Assembly: GCA_001655205.1 (NCBI GenBank)
Contig: LPNZ01005727.1
Location: forward strand, 1 to 38,811
Direction of reading: 5' to 3'
DNA length: 38,811 bases
From: Lenisia limosa
Lineage: Eukaryota; Breviatea
Below are positions 1 to 11,600 of the stretch, in pieces. The notes beneath the pieces were generated by a model. The model was given only the letters and a program-made list of their open reading frames with translations. It did not search any database and was not told where the DNA came from. Positions within the stretch are counted from its first letter, which is position 1. The number at the start of each line of letters is the position of its first letter. Made by a program: the position numbers and the translations under genes.

Positions 1-22
1 CACACACACACACACACACACA
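1..22. repeat. CA dinucleotide microsatellite at window edge
   Basis: The window opens with an uninterrupted run of about eleven CA units, followed by AT-rich sequence without a recognisable gene. The repeat may extend beyond the window edge. Confidence 0.95.
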
Positions 23-210
23 AAAGAGTATATTTATCATACCGTATATACAGCTGAATTCAACCTCGGATTCAATACGCAGATAAAACAGAATAAACTC
101 AGAAAATCGTCAAGAACCGATCCGTCTATTATTGCTTCTTAGAAAAAGAGGATAGAACGTGAAACATACTCCATTGCAAGGAAGGCCTGACTCTCCACCC
201 CCCCCCCCCC

Positions 211-309
211 NNNNNNNNNNNNNNNNNNNNNNNNNNNNNNNNNNNNNNNNNNNNNNNNNNNNNNNNNNNNNNNNNNNNNNNNNNNNNNNNNNNNNNNNNN
301 NNNNNNNNN
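211..309. other. Assembly gap after poly-C
   Basis: Ninety-nine N bases directly follow a run of about 13 C. The gap cuts the 3' part of the acidic-protein gene on the minus strand. It is one of seven gaps, several of which touch C or G homopolymers, so sequencing failure at the homopolymer is the likely cause. Confidence 0.95.
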
Positions 310-2456
310 GCGCGGTTGCCGTAAATGCTCTGGGCCGGGCTAGCCGGTCCACGTCGCCATTGTCTCATGGGCGGCTGCGTGCCGGGTTGTCTATTTCGTT
401 AAATCGCTTCCACGAAACAATATAGGCAAATTAAAAAAATTGCGAGCTATAAGTTGATTTCTAAACCCCATAACATGTGTATGGACTTGCAAAGAAGCCC
501 GGGAAAGGCAAGGACAATGGGAAACGAACCTCGCCGCAGGGAGGGGTGGCTTCTTCATTTCTTCGTCGGAGGAAGTGACCATCTCCGACTCACTGTCAGA
601 CTCTGTGCTGTCATCCCCCTAGACAACGTTAATACCTTTTGACTTGCCACAAGGCCTTGCTGAAACCAGGAACTATTCAAGAGAGGTTTAAAATGGAATA
701 CTAACACATCATATCCTTAAAGCGTCAACAACCCAAAATCAAAACACCCAAAGGGGCTGTGAAATCTAACACGTATAATATTGTGTATCTCCAAAAATAA
801 TAGGAACACGGGGAGAGAGCCAAAGAGAAAACAGAGTCTTTTGTTTTATATCCAACCTGGGGGTCCATTGGGCGACTGACAGGGCCTGGAGGGCAAGACT
901 GTGCCCACGGCTTGGTTTCTTCTAGAACATCAGATTACTAATCTCAGAAAAAATAATCAGCGTATCAATGCTACTCTGACACAAACCTTCGGTGTCCTTG
1001 ATTTCAATACTGCCAGTGTCGGAAACTTCATCTTCCGAATGTTCGCTTGCCGACTCATCCTCTTCCGTCTCTTCTTCCGATGACGACCCGTTTCTGCCCA
1101 TATTAGTCGTTCATGGGGATTTCAGGATAAACTACTCTGATGCAAAATTAATAATACGAGAGTACCAAAGCACAAGGAATAAATATATTCTTCTTATCGC
1201 GTGTAATATGTATACATGTTCGCTGAAACTTTCCATTGTATTTGGGAACTTTTCCGCATTATATCATCCTGGCCCAAACCTCAGAAGGAAAGCAGGCTCC
1301 TCCTCTTCATCATCACTACATGGTAAAGAAGAGGTAAGCAATGTCAAAGGTCGAAAAGGTCAAACCAGCAATACTGCCCAAAGTTCAACAAACCTGAAAG
1401 ACTCTCTTGGTGAGATTTCCAAAGTATCCGGGGGAGCATTGTTGAAAGAAACGGACATGAGTTGGGGTGGCTACATTGATAATTAGCTTGAGTTCTCATC
1501 TGGTTGTATTTGAGCCTCTGGTACTTCAAAAACCCCATACTCTGTCAGCAGGATCGCCTGTCTTGAGTACTGAAGAGAAAGAGGACATCGAGGCTGCGTT
1601 AACAAGAGCCTGGTTTGGTTAACAAAAAAGCCAAAAGAGATCTCTTCACCAAGGAAATAGATGGAAGCCAATTAAATACTATTAAACCTCCAACATCAAG
1701 ATAATATGTTAGCACCCATCAAATCAAGGTAATGTTTTTGAAGCTCTCGCTATATTGCCTCTCACCTCCCACCCACCTCATTGCTGTCGTAGCTTTCGGT
1801 GTTCTTACTGCCTTCAGGGTAGCCGTCACCATCGAAGCTAAGCTCCGGCATTACGGGCGGTGAAGGGTAATCGGAATAAACGGGTTCGGAAGATAACTTC
1901 TCAAGCTCAGCACCTTCAATCGCATCCTCTTCATTGAGGGGATCCATCATGGCTGGACGATCTTCCTCAAAGTGAGAACCCACAGTGGCAGTGGTCGAAC
2001 CAACTGCACTTTGATCATCATCACTATTGACACCACGGTCGGCATCAAGCTCTGCAAGTGCTTCACTGGACAGCTCAATTCCAACTGCATCTTCTTCATC
2101 CATCTGTTCATGCTGCCTATCTTCTTCTTCATCAGAAGAAGTTCCAAAAATTACATCTTCAACGCGATCAAGAAGGTCATTTTCACTAGAGCTACCATCG
2201 GACGAAGAAGGATCTTTCTGAGTCACTTCTGTCTCTTCTACAGCAGAAATATCGGATATATCGCCATTGTAAACCTCCTTTTCCTCCTCAGATGACAGAT
2301 CGTTCACGTCAATGTCATTATAGGAACCAAGGTCATCATCTGACATGTCTAATCGATTAGAATATGATTGTAACTGTTCTTTCATGCCTCAGAGGTCAAA
2401 AATACCGCCATCTGCGATTCCCCCAAACCAGAGATATCAATATCGTTGGAGCTCAT
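310..2456 (-). CDS. Acidic Ser/Asp/Glu-rich protein, multi-exon, 3' end lost in gap
   Basis: I do not recognise the family. The start is ATG at 2456 (MSSNDIDIS). A likely 80-nt intron (2349-2428) joins it in phase to the large exon running to about 1765, which encodes MSDDDLGSYNDIDVNDLSSE and then about 190 residues dominated by D, E and S. Further minus-strand pieces carry the same composition: DDEEEEPAFLLR near 1290-1325, GSSSEEETEEDESASEHSED near 1035-1090, and TESDSESEMVTSSDEEMKK near 550-610. A basic exon (RQWRRGPASPAQSIYGN) follows at 310-370 before the gap. No folded domain is visible, so the protein is probably disordered. Acidic tracts of this kind are common in nuclear, chromatin or ribosome-biogenesis proteins, but that is only a guess. 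It is divergent from the next gene with 256 bp between the two starts. The exon pieces between 600 and 1760 are uncertain. Confidence 0.6.
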
Positions 2457-2712
2457 GGCGCCAGTGCACTTAATAACTAAAATCTATACTCCTGTGCAAA
2501 CTATGTCTGAAAACTGGGCTGTCTTTCGGCCAAAAATAATTCCTTAAATACCACGCCGCCGGATATCAAAACCAGAAAAATATTCAAATAAGAAAACAAT
2601 AATCGATAAGCCGTGTGTAAACAACCATAAAATTATATTACAACGTGAATCTATTTATATATTTATTATCTCTTGCTTTTGGATAAAAAGGTCTTTTCAC
2701 AAAAAAAAAAAA
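2457..2712. promoter_or_regulatory. Divergent intergenic spacer (shared 5' region)
   Basis: This 256-bp AT-rich stretch separates two divergently transcribed start codons, ATG at 2456 on the minus strand and ATG at 2713 on the plus strand. A run of A residues lies immediately before the plus-strand start. It must hold the 5' leaders and promoters of both genes, but I see no motif strong enough to name. Confidence 0.5.
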
Positions 2713-4724
2713 ATGGCAGAGACCCGACGGCTGATAGACGGTGAACAATCACCTAAACGGTCACGATTTGAGCTAATCAGCCTCGGGGCATCGATTGCTC
2801 TTTTAGTATGCACTCTCACCTAATTATCTAACGCACTTTTAGTTCGCGGCCTTCTTGCTTTCGATTTTTATGTTCAGTCCATCTCTATCGCTGAGACTGG
2901 ATCCGGTATGCTACCCCTACTCTCTCCTTACCCTATCTTTGTAGTTCAAAGGTGAGAAGCTGACATTCCCCGTTGTCAAAACTGAAGAAAACAAACTGAT
3001 TAACGCGACAATATCATCAGCGGATCTGTTTTTCTTTGCCTTCTCGCCACCCACTGTGAGGAGGGTCCGAAAGGTGGAATTTTTGACGCGGTTCTAAATG
3101 GCTTGCTTTTCAAATTCAATCTTATTTTCAATATTCCTTCACTTCGCATTATCGAATCAGTTTGAAGCCCATCAACTCAACACAACCTCTCCAGTGGAGC
3201 TGAAGCTAGCCAGTACAAAGTTTGTTTGGGTCATATTACAAATATGTCACGGTGTCTTTTGTATTTACAGAATTGTTTACATGGCGAATAAAAAAAAAGA
3301 GGGGGGGGGGTACTTAAATTACAACTTCGCTACCAAATAGGATTTAGTTCAGTGCATAATTCGCACTTTGCCAAACACTGAGCTTGATAGCATGATATTG
3401 ATGTGCTGAAATGGCCTTTTTTCGGTGATTTGAAAGGAATCTGATTGTACTTTGATTGGAGTCCCCACTACGTGCTTCACAATAGACAATTTGACCGTTC
3501 AGATCATGGTCTGACCACTTCCATAAGACACGCAGCCACATGACGGCCCTTGCCACCGCGTACAGTGCGTCAATTCTGCTCCTGACAAGTGGGGTGACGA
3601 GGACATGGGACGAGTCGCAATACCTATGTATATTTTACTCTATAGTGGTGAATAGGGAGTTAAGAGCAAAAATTTGGTTGAATAATATTTTAGATGCTAT
3701 ATTGCATTATATGTGTGTACTATGTACGATATAGTATAATACCCTTTTAAACCCTTAATACACTACATGTCATAGGTGTTCCCTCATGTCATGCATTTAG
3801 CCTCTGCTATCGGGCTTCTCTTTCTCTACCTCAACCCGACTGACAGAGGAAATAGGGTTGTTATTTTGATGGTAAGCATGGAGAAGTAGTTTATAAGTAT
3901 TATTGCTACATAACAAAACGATTTACCACTACTTCAACTGTTGCTACTTGAAATGACTCGCACTCCATATTGACCAAGCCAGACTGCGGCTGTATTTACC
4001 ACATTGTGCTCCCCCATTCTACTCCTCTCTGTGGATGAAGCAAACGAGCCAGCTGATGAAATTTCATGTAAGTAGAAGGGATGTAGTACTTTCCAATACG
4101 TGGTTCAGACCTACAGTCGCTTTGAAGAATGAAGTTATAATGGGACTGTTTTGTTTTTTTGTAAAATGACACCCCAACGTACTTCAGAGACTCATGTAAA
4201 GAGAAAAATAATTTGCAAAATTATGAAATGGTGCCCTTGACTTCCAAATTATATTGTTTTCAGCAATTAGTTTTATGACCTATTAGTCAACTTCATCAAG
4301 AAGGACTGTGAAGTCACCCCGGATAATTTGAACTGGGAAAACCCCCTCATGGCGGCCATGATGTGCGACTCCAGAGCATTAGCTTCCAATGGTGTGTTTA
4401 CTGTCGTATCAGGGATGAATAGCTGTGCTGTATAATATGATGCTAATACTTTAAGAATTATCGATATTATTATCATATTGCTGCTCTTATTAAGACTCCT
4501 GAACAACAGCTCTCATTTACTTTGTAGTTGGGATGGGTTTCCATCGATTTTCTTCCTCAGTTTTAATTCCTTACATGTACCTTTGTTGCTTAAGTAAGCC
4601 TGGATACACCTCTTCTGGTTACCTTGTCTAATGGTGGTGAAATGCCATTTTCGGATTTTTTTTGAATTAATATTCAGTGTATTCCTTACATATTCAGGTA
4701 TTGTTTACTTATTTAGTGACATGG
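2713..4724 (+). CDS. Multi-pass membrane protein, possibly a seven-TM GOST/TMEM181-like protein
   Basis: Exon 1 (2713-2805) starts MAETRRLIDGEQSPKRSRF and leads into a hydrophobic helix continued in exon 2 (2843-2905, FAAFLLSIFMFSP). Exon 3 (2945-3073) and exon 4 (from 3161) give a probable lumenal beta-rich segment (FFFAFSPPTVRRVRK, then FEAHQLNTTSPVELKLAS) with NxT/S sites. Introns of 37 and 39 nt join exons 1-3 in phase 0. Later exons encode further helices: MTALATAYSASILLLTSG (about 3540-3594), HLASAIGLLFLYLNP (3776-3871), VFTTLCSPILLLSV (3983-4067), and FSSSVLIPYMYLCCLSIVYL across 4528-4593 and 4698-4724. One N-terminal helix, a soluble domain and then a helical bundle is the layout of Wntless/TMEM181-type proteins, but I saw no diagnostic motif. 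The join from 4067 to 4271 does not keep phase, and the 3' end was not found. Confidence 0.6.
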
Positions 4725-5818
4725 GTGAGTGCAATTGTCGGCACTGTTGACCTTATTCTGGTAAGGGCAGGAATAACTCATTAATCCTGATGATATTTAA
4801 CTATTGACCAATGGGGAGTCCATAAACCATATTTATCGTCAAGTTCAAAATATTACGCTTGACATTGTTTTGTTGATGATATGTAATATTCCTGACTTTG
4901 ATAGACGAGACGACGTAACGTCGCTTATTATAACCAGCTTCGCGAAGGCACCCTCTTCGAAGATATTTAAACTTGTTTTGTCTACTTTATCTTTTCTTTT
5001 ATTCTTATGTTGTTTCTCTATTTAATGCACCCTGTTTTCACTTTATGCAAGAGAGCACAAAATCTTTTCATTTAACGTTGTTGGAATTTGACTTAAAGCT
5101 AAATAACACTCACCTTTTACAATATCAAAGATATGAAGCATCTATCTGCACTGTGTCACGTGAAACAACAGTGGAATAAGAAATTACATAAGTGACACAA
5201 ATAAAAAAAGGGAAACAAACAACTCTTCCCCGACTAATTCACCCTCGCAAACTAGCTTCCATGTGCTTCCTTGTTTTGTTCATTTCCTGTTCTTCCCTTT
5301 TCTTCTCCTCAATACTCGCCCGTATCTAGTTTGATCAGGAGTTATGCTCTACCTTACATATAATATTACATAAGTTTATTATAATACTAGTAAACGAAAT
5401 AGGCAGTACCTATTCCTACTATTCATTGATATGATATATACTTCGAGCAAAGTCCTTTTTGGATTTCATATCTAGTATTTCTATGAAATAACTAGTGAGT
5501 TACAACAATATGAAAGGAGAAAATAAAGATTCAGTCCAAAATCTTCCATCAAAAATAGCATGGTATTTTTATCATTGTATGAGCATCCTAAACGCGGTTG
5601 TTGACACCACAGACCTTCATTCTTCTGATTCCTCTCGCCACGGTCTTGTTCAAACGATCAGTGTCTCTAAATGATGATTCAAAACAGAAATATTATTGAA
5701 CAATTAAATCTATAATTATATGATATCATATCATTATATTATTCTTCCCCAAAAAAGAAGAAATTTCTCAGGAAAATAGAGCTTTGCGAGGCTTTACCGA
5801 GGTAAACTGTTGAAAACT
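4725..5818. other. AT-rich stretch without a recognised gene
   Basis: The region probably contains the last exons and 3' UTR of the membrane-protein gene, plus the 3' flank of the minus-strand gene that ends at 5819. Short open stretches occur (for example near 4800-5025), but none joins in phase to a good exon or shows a motif. The sequence is rich in ATAT and TTAT runs, especially 5340-5420 and 5690-5750. Confidence 0.4.
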
Positions 5819-6180
5819 CTAAGTTGAAGAATATTGTTGATAGGTCAAAAGCCCCTTGATCACCCACACTATGTCCAGCTCTGGTTTTTTCTCTTTAATC
5901 CGTTGTAAGGCGTCTTTAAAGCAAGGACTGTTCTGAAACGATAAGACAGGAACAATCAAAGATGCAACAAACCAGCAGAATTGCAACATCCACGTTGTTT
6001 GGTTTGGTTGTCAGTTTTTTCTGTGGAATCATTAAGTATATGATCAGAAATATGAAACTTAAAACACCCCAACAGTATGTGTGATTTAAGCCTACAATTG
6101 GAGGAGGCACACGGGGCAACGAATCCACCTGTGGGATTCGCGACTATATAATAAGCAGATTTACAAATATGGAACAATTT
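5819..6180 (-). CDS. 3' exons of an unrecognised minus-strand gene
   Basis: The clearest part is a terminal exon at 5819-5932. It is preceded by a TTTCAG acceptor and reads NSPCFKDALQRIKEKK, then PELDIVWVIKGLLTYQQYSST and a TAG stop, with helical amphipathic character. Upstream on the same strand an exon near 6060-6150 reads QVDSLPRVPPPIVGLNHTY, or in another frame ANPTGGFVAPCASSNCRLK. I could not fix its frame. Further upstream, 6480-6560 could encode DLRNKLSHRQLCHWLAVTA, which may belong to the same gene. I do not recognise the family. The gene would be divergent from the ankyrin gene that starts at 7037. Confidence 0.4.
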
Positions 6181-7036
6181 TTTATATCAGCAAAAAAATA
6201 CAATTACTAAATGATAACAGCTAGATAGGTGAATAATTTTCAATCAAATAGAACTTGAATATCCTTTTGAAGGAACACAAAAACGAACTGCAAGATTTAC
6301 TTCTTCATTATATGCTTAGTTGTGATGGGTAGATCAGAAACTATACTGCCCATTCAGAAAAGAGCATGTAAGCCACAAACCACATTCGTAATGCCAGCCA
6401 CCCATCCCTTATTAAGCTCATAAACCGAAGACGCAGCAATGTTGTGCGACTCTTTCGCAGTTTGGTTCTAAGGGGTCAGATTTAACTGCCGTCACGGCCA
6501 ACCAATGACACAACTGTCTGTGCGAGAGCTTGTTGCGAAGATCCTCCAGTGTCGTCAGTTGAATCCTACACCCATAAGATCATCTTCAAATAAGATGGCC
6601 TCCCAGTCACTTGATCCATTTCCTCACCATCACTGACTCAACGAGTGGAGGAGGTGCAATGTTCAATGTCTGTCAATGTTGTCGCAGCCTGGAAATCCGG
6701 TACAGCGGACGCTGGGCAATCGATGATCGTTAAAGGGTGAAATTGGAATTATTCTTCCTTTTAAACAGTGCCTTGGTGACGACAGTACAATGGGCTTTGA
6801 CAAGGTGAGAGATATCCTGAACCTGAAAACGAAACTATTTCTGACAACTCTATATCTCTGTATTGTTTCACTACTAATTTTTTTTCTGTTACTCACTAGT
6901 TGTCTGTTTCAGTGGTAAAGAGGAAGGGCTGGCGGAAAGAGCGGAACACAAAAAGGATTATTTCCTGGGAGTACAAAGAACCACTTTTTAGCTCTTATTC
7001 CACAGATCGCCGAAGAAGTGGCCTCTCTCAATCACT
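6180..7036. other. Region between the minus-strand fragment and the ankyrin gene; weak exon candidates only
   Basis: The left part (to about 6660) may hold 5' exons of the minus-strand gene ending at 5819. The right part includes the 5' leader of the ankyrin gene. Splice-like signals are present on both strands (for example ACAAG followed by GTGAGA near 6800 and TTTCAG near 6910), but no chain of exons with convincing protein emerged. Confidence 0.35.
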
Positions 7037-8396
7037 ATGGCAGAAGTAACACCAATTCCTAATGTTCATAACCTTAAGGAAGTCCCTGTGGAAGACAGCA
7101 TCTACTACGAAGATCCCCAGGTGAGCATTCAATGATTTGATGAACGTGGCCTCACGCCTTAGCAAATCTTCTTCTTCAATGCAAAAGATGGTGAATATGA
7201 AGACTTGAAAGAAGCTCTGGAGACTTTTTCTCCGACAGAGAAAGATTTCATGGTTGGTGGGTGATGCAACTGTACGCTTCATTATCGATATATCATTATA
7301 CAGGGACGCACGACGCTTCATTGGGCAGCGGAACGTGGGCATTTGGACTGTGTCAAGCTTCTTCTGGAACACAAAGCGGATATTGAAGCCAAGGATCTCA
7401 TTGTGAGGGGGGAGGGGACAGATAGTGCAATTGTCAGGAGGTCAGCAGTTCCTTCGAGCTTTCATCTCATTATATCATATGATAGATATGCAGAGGATAT
7501 ATTATTTCTGATTGTGATCTTATAACCAACTTACTCATATCATCCATAACGACTGGTGTAACAATCCAGACCCAGACAACTTCTGGATTATCCACTTCTT
7601 CCTACATTATGTTCCATGCTAGTAGCGGGGTCCACTTCTTCCTACATTATGTTGCATGCTAGTAGCGGGGTCCACTACTTCTTACATTATGTTGCATGTT
7701 AGTAGCGGGATTGGGAGAGGGAGATGTTTGGACATTGAAAACCCATTCGTGTTTTAGGTGTGAATTCCAAACTCAATGCTAAAAGAATACTACATCTATT
7801 TGATTGGGCTACATCTTTTCATACACAATGGAGTGTATGATAGGAGTTTTTGAGAATATGAAGCGCACCGTATGGTCAGTTAAAGAAACAGTATCAGTGT
7901 ACATACATAATAGTAACCATACATATGATACAAGTTTTTATTTGTATCAGCAGATGATCCTATTCTGAGTTGATGAAGGCATGCTGAGAAGCTGACGATT
8001 TAGGGTCGCACAGCAGCCTTTTTGGCAGCGCAGGAGGAGCGAAAGGAAGTCCTTCAGTACCTCCTGGAGCAAGGGGCCAAGATAGACTACTTGGACTCAA
8101 CGGTAGGCGGAATCATAATAGGATGTAGACTTGGTAATAGGTATTATTTGGCCGAAGCCATAGTGGGGATTCGGCTTCTGAATTAGTTTATCAAATGGGT
8201 AGATATTGTCATAACATGAGTTAGATGAGAATATCAACATTTGTTGCTTGCCCGTCTTATTTGTTCCGTGAAACTGATTCTTTTTCGGGCTTTATGAAAT
8301 GTAACACTGGTTCAGAAGGACACCGCTTTGATGTGGGTGCAGCGCATGGGTCTGAAGGAAATGGAGGAAGTCATCAAGGCTCATCTCGCGAATTAG
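7037..8396 (+). CDS. Small ankyrin-repeat protein (complete, five exons, 150 aa)
   Basis: Exons are 7037-7120, 7163-7252, 7304-7402, 8004-8102 and 8316-8396, all in phase 0, with introns of 42, 51, 601 and 213 nt. Exon 1 starts MAEVTPIPNVHNLKEVPVED. Exon 2 (QIFFFNAKDGEYEDLKEALE) is a degenerate first repeat. Exon 3 is a canonical 33-residue ankyrin unit with the TLHWAAERGHLDCVKLLLE core. Exon 4 is a second unit (GRTAAFLAAQEERKEVLQYL). Exon 5 caps the fold (KDTALMWVQRMGLKEMEEVI) and ends at TAG. The exons correspond one-to-one with repeats, as is common in this family. Ankyrin repeats mediate protein-protein binding; no catalytic or membrane segment is seen, so a soluble adaptor is likely and the partner is unknown. 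A poly(A) signal lies 85 nt downstream. The gene is convergent with the large cysteine-rich gene. Confidence 0.9.
7591..7709 (+). repeat. Tandem repeat, 40-bp unit x3, in ankyrin-gene intron 3
   Basis: Three near-identical 40-bp units start at 7591, 7631 and 7671. Each contains TCCACTTCTTCCTACATTAT and ends in CTAGTAGCGGGG or a close variant. They lie inside the 601-nt third intron and contribute to its unusual length. Confidence 0.95.
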
Positions 8397-8480
8397 TCAT
8401 GTATGTCATGTTGGGTTTTTGATGGAGGTATTTCACTGGAACACCGATGGTGATATGAGTAGGGTTTCAATTAGATCCCA

Positions 8481-8486
8481 AATAAA
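8481..8486 (+). terminator. AATAAA poly(A) signal for the ankyrin gene
   Basis: A canonical AATAAA hexamer sits 85 nt after the ankyrin-gene stop codon on the same strand, inside the 205-bp spacer between two convergent genes. Confidence 0.6.
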
Positions 8487-8601
8487 CTGGGTTTCTGGAT
8501 AAATCACACAAAAAATATTTGGTAATTTGTGAGCCTGGCAGATTTTGGAACTCAACTCGACCATTTTGCATATCTTACATTAAACAAGCTTCACCATCTC
8601 T

Positions 8602-11600
8602 CTATTCGGCCTTTTGATGGTCTCTGAGAATGTACAACATAACAGCGGAAATAGCGAGCAGAAGAACAAAGATGAGCAGCCACCAGAGCCACGATGTGGA
8701 GGAAGACGATGGAGACGTTCCATCAGTAGCGTTGCTGGACCCTCCTTCAGTACCGCCGCCTCCAAGCACGTTTTCTGGCGGTTAGAGGCGTATGCGGAAA
8801 GATCTCTCAATCTGTCAGTCCATCCGCCCACCATTGCAGTTTTTGCCAGGAAGGCATTCCATACAATACACTTCTTCGGTGCATCCTTCAGGAATGCAGC
8901 GACGGTTTGGACACTTCTCAGTGCATGGTTGGACCTAGACAATGTTAGTTCAAGCGGTGCAGGTCAGTCTACAACCTATGCTGGCACCAATTAGATCACC
9001 ATTATATATCCGCAGCCCACCCCCCCTACGGTCGCCTGTCCGCAGCTTAGTGATGCTGCCGCCTCAGCCTGCTGGACCCTTGTCAAGGACTGGCTGAAGG
9101 CGGATATCTTAAGCGTCGCACCTGCAACGGTGAATGTCAAGATGGCAATACGGGATACGTAAGGCGGCAAGAAAGTAGCTAACAACAATACGGTACTCCT
9201 CATAGTCCGTAATAGTTCTATCCATATTGTGTCTAAGAAATTGGGTATTTGCGATATAGTCTCATAAGATTTAAACAAATGTGATCAGATAATGTATGAG
9301 TTGGCCCACGGCCATACCCGCAACTGTCGCCTTGATGCCGAGTTTGAGAGGGAGTGACGACGACCCCGAGGCGCCAAGGCCGGACGTTGATAGGTCCAGA
9401 ACGGATTGCGATGAAGTGCCGGCTGACAGACTATACGGTCATTTTCGCAATGGGACTTGAAAATACTCATTAATAAAATAATTTCACTTGTTTTGAACAA
9501 TCAAGTACATCCGAAGCATTTGTTACCCACATGAAGGAGAAGAAGATGGAGTATCTGCCGTCAGAGAGGCGAGTGCATTGCCACTGGAATCCCATGGCCT
9601 TACCGACTTCGGTCAAAGTGCCCGATTCAACAAACACCTGGGACGTCATATTTAGAAATGAGAAACAGAGAAACGCCAGTCAGAATCAATCATTTTTTAT
9701 CATCAAGATGGGCTCGTCATACCCTGGATGGGATTTCATCAAGAGAGCTGGAAACTAAGTCAACCAGCTGGGGGCACTGGGGATCATTGCTCGCCTTGGC
9801 ATTTTCAGGAATCAGAATGGCGTCCGATCTGAGCGATCCTGGCGGTAATGTGTTGCTGAAGGCTGATGGATCCAGTTGATAGAGGAGCGATGATACGAGA
9901 GACCGTGGCGGATCAGTAGATCTAAATTGATTAGGTAATGTCCGGATAGTTCGGGGGGCAGTTATCTTTATTGGCGAAAGTAATATGCAGAAATGCCTGG
10001 TACAAGTGTAATTATAACACACCTGGTACAATAATAATACAACACACCTGGTGCTGCGGCGAAGTTGGCGGTTTGCCTCGACAATGAAGGAGCCTTGGAA
10101 CCGAGACCCAACAATGACGGGGACTGTGCAGTTAATGGTACATATCAATAGAAGACTATGGGGAGAAAATTCAACAAATTTGAGATGCAAATTGAATATA
10201 ACATTTTGAATACATGCACATCTGTAATAGCGATAATCATAATTGTTTTAAAAACTCGTCCATTTCTGAGGAAGGGAAACATCACAATTTCAGGATAAAC
10301 AAAATTTAGCCTCAGATTCGCTTATGACTTGTCCAGAAACACACTTGGACTAGTATCGGGCTGTGCGGATACCACGGTCAGCCGGGAGGACAGTAGGCTT
10401 TGTGCGGGACAGGCGTCAATGGTCGATACGGATCTGGTTAGGCCCGGCCTGGGGGTTAGAGAGCCTTTGGTCCTGAGTGCATTGCGCATCTCGCGATTGT
10501 CTCAAAGTAAAGGAGTTCCCATTTCATTTCAAATACCGATTTGTCACTTTAAAAAAAGATAAGACGAAAGAATATTTGATACAGTCTCAAGAAAACGAGA
10601 TGCCTCTTCAAAGCCTACGTAAGGACGGAAATGTGGAACATTGCAACCATTCTCATGTCAGACATGGAGCAGACGGACTTCTCACGACAGGTCAGAAGAA
10701 CCGGTACGGCATATCCACCTGTTGGTCAGTTAATATCGTCAAAGATAAGTCTGGGGCATTTCATTTTAACAATTTTAATTTGATATTTTGAATGAACACT
10801 GGTGCTTATGTCCATTCAACAAATAGATGTATACATTGAAGATTCAAACTAAATATCAAACGAGCAGCGCTCACCATCAAGGTCACAGGCGGCAGACTTC
10901 GGCCTCAGCGTCACGGTGACTGTACTGATGCACGCAGCAGTGACGGCCGAGGAACAGTCATTTGGAGATTCATACTCCGTTGTAATATTGGTCACAGTAA
11001 TTTTTTCCGGTACCTAAATATTAGTTTGAACATGATGAAATTGATTTTGAAAATTGCTAATTAATTACGTAGGCTCACAGTTGCTCCGTTTAAATGTTTC
11101 AGGACAGCAGGATGATTAACCCGAAGACTAAACTGTAGTTCGGCCGTCCTTGAGGATGCGTTCCATTGAATGTGGTCCATTCTAATGCTCACCTTCAATG
11201 TGAACTCATGAAATATATCAAGGCTTATTTTAGAACTGCAAAAGAAATGTCATGAAAATGACTGCAAAAGAAATGGCATGAAAATGACGGCAAAAGAGTC
11301 TTCCAACTTACCCCAACATCAGGCATCCTGAGGCCGTTAGAAACAAGGGTAGGTGCAGAAGATGTGACCTGGGGAGTTAACTATTACAAGTGAATTTGTG
11401 CAATATTGAACTTGTGAGTTACACGAGCCAAAGTGAGTAATCACATATCATTTGAAAAGGATGAAATTGGAAGAAAAAGTATGGTAAAGTCGTCATCAGT
11501 AACCTTGAAAGGGGTGTCATTTTTTGGTATGTCTACGTGTAAAGCAGCAGTCACTCCAGTCCATTTGTTGCCTCCAAGGGATTTTTGTGTGGTAACCTAA

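Noticed and set aside
1972-2295. Plus-strand frames opposite the acidic exon
   Set aside because: They are shadows of the Asp/Glu/Ser codons of the minus-strand gene, with no splice or composition support.
6783-7040. A small plus-strand gene starting MGFDK and splicing to RKGWRKERNTKRIISWEY
   Set aside because: It can be assembled only by choosing a weak acceptor, and it ends inside the first codons of the ankyrin gene. No family is recognised, and the region is better explained as the ankyrin-gene 5' leader.
8614-8994. A 126-residue plus-strand frame over the 3' end of the surface gene
   Set aside because: It is the antisense shadow of the TM anchor and last cysteine-knot exons, which have signals and in-phase splicing on the minus strand.
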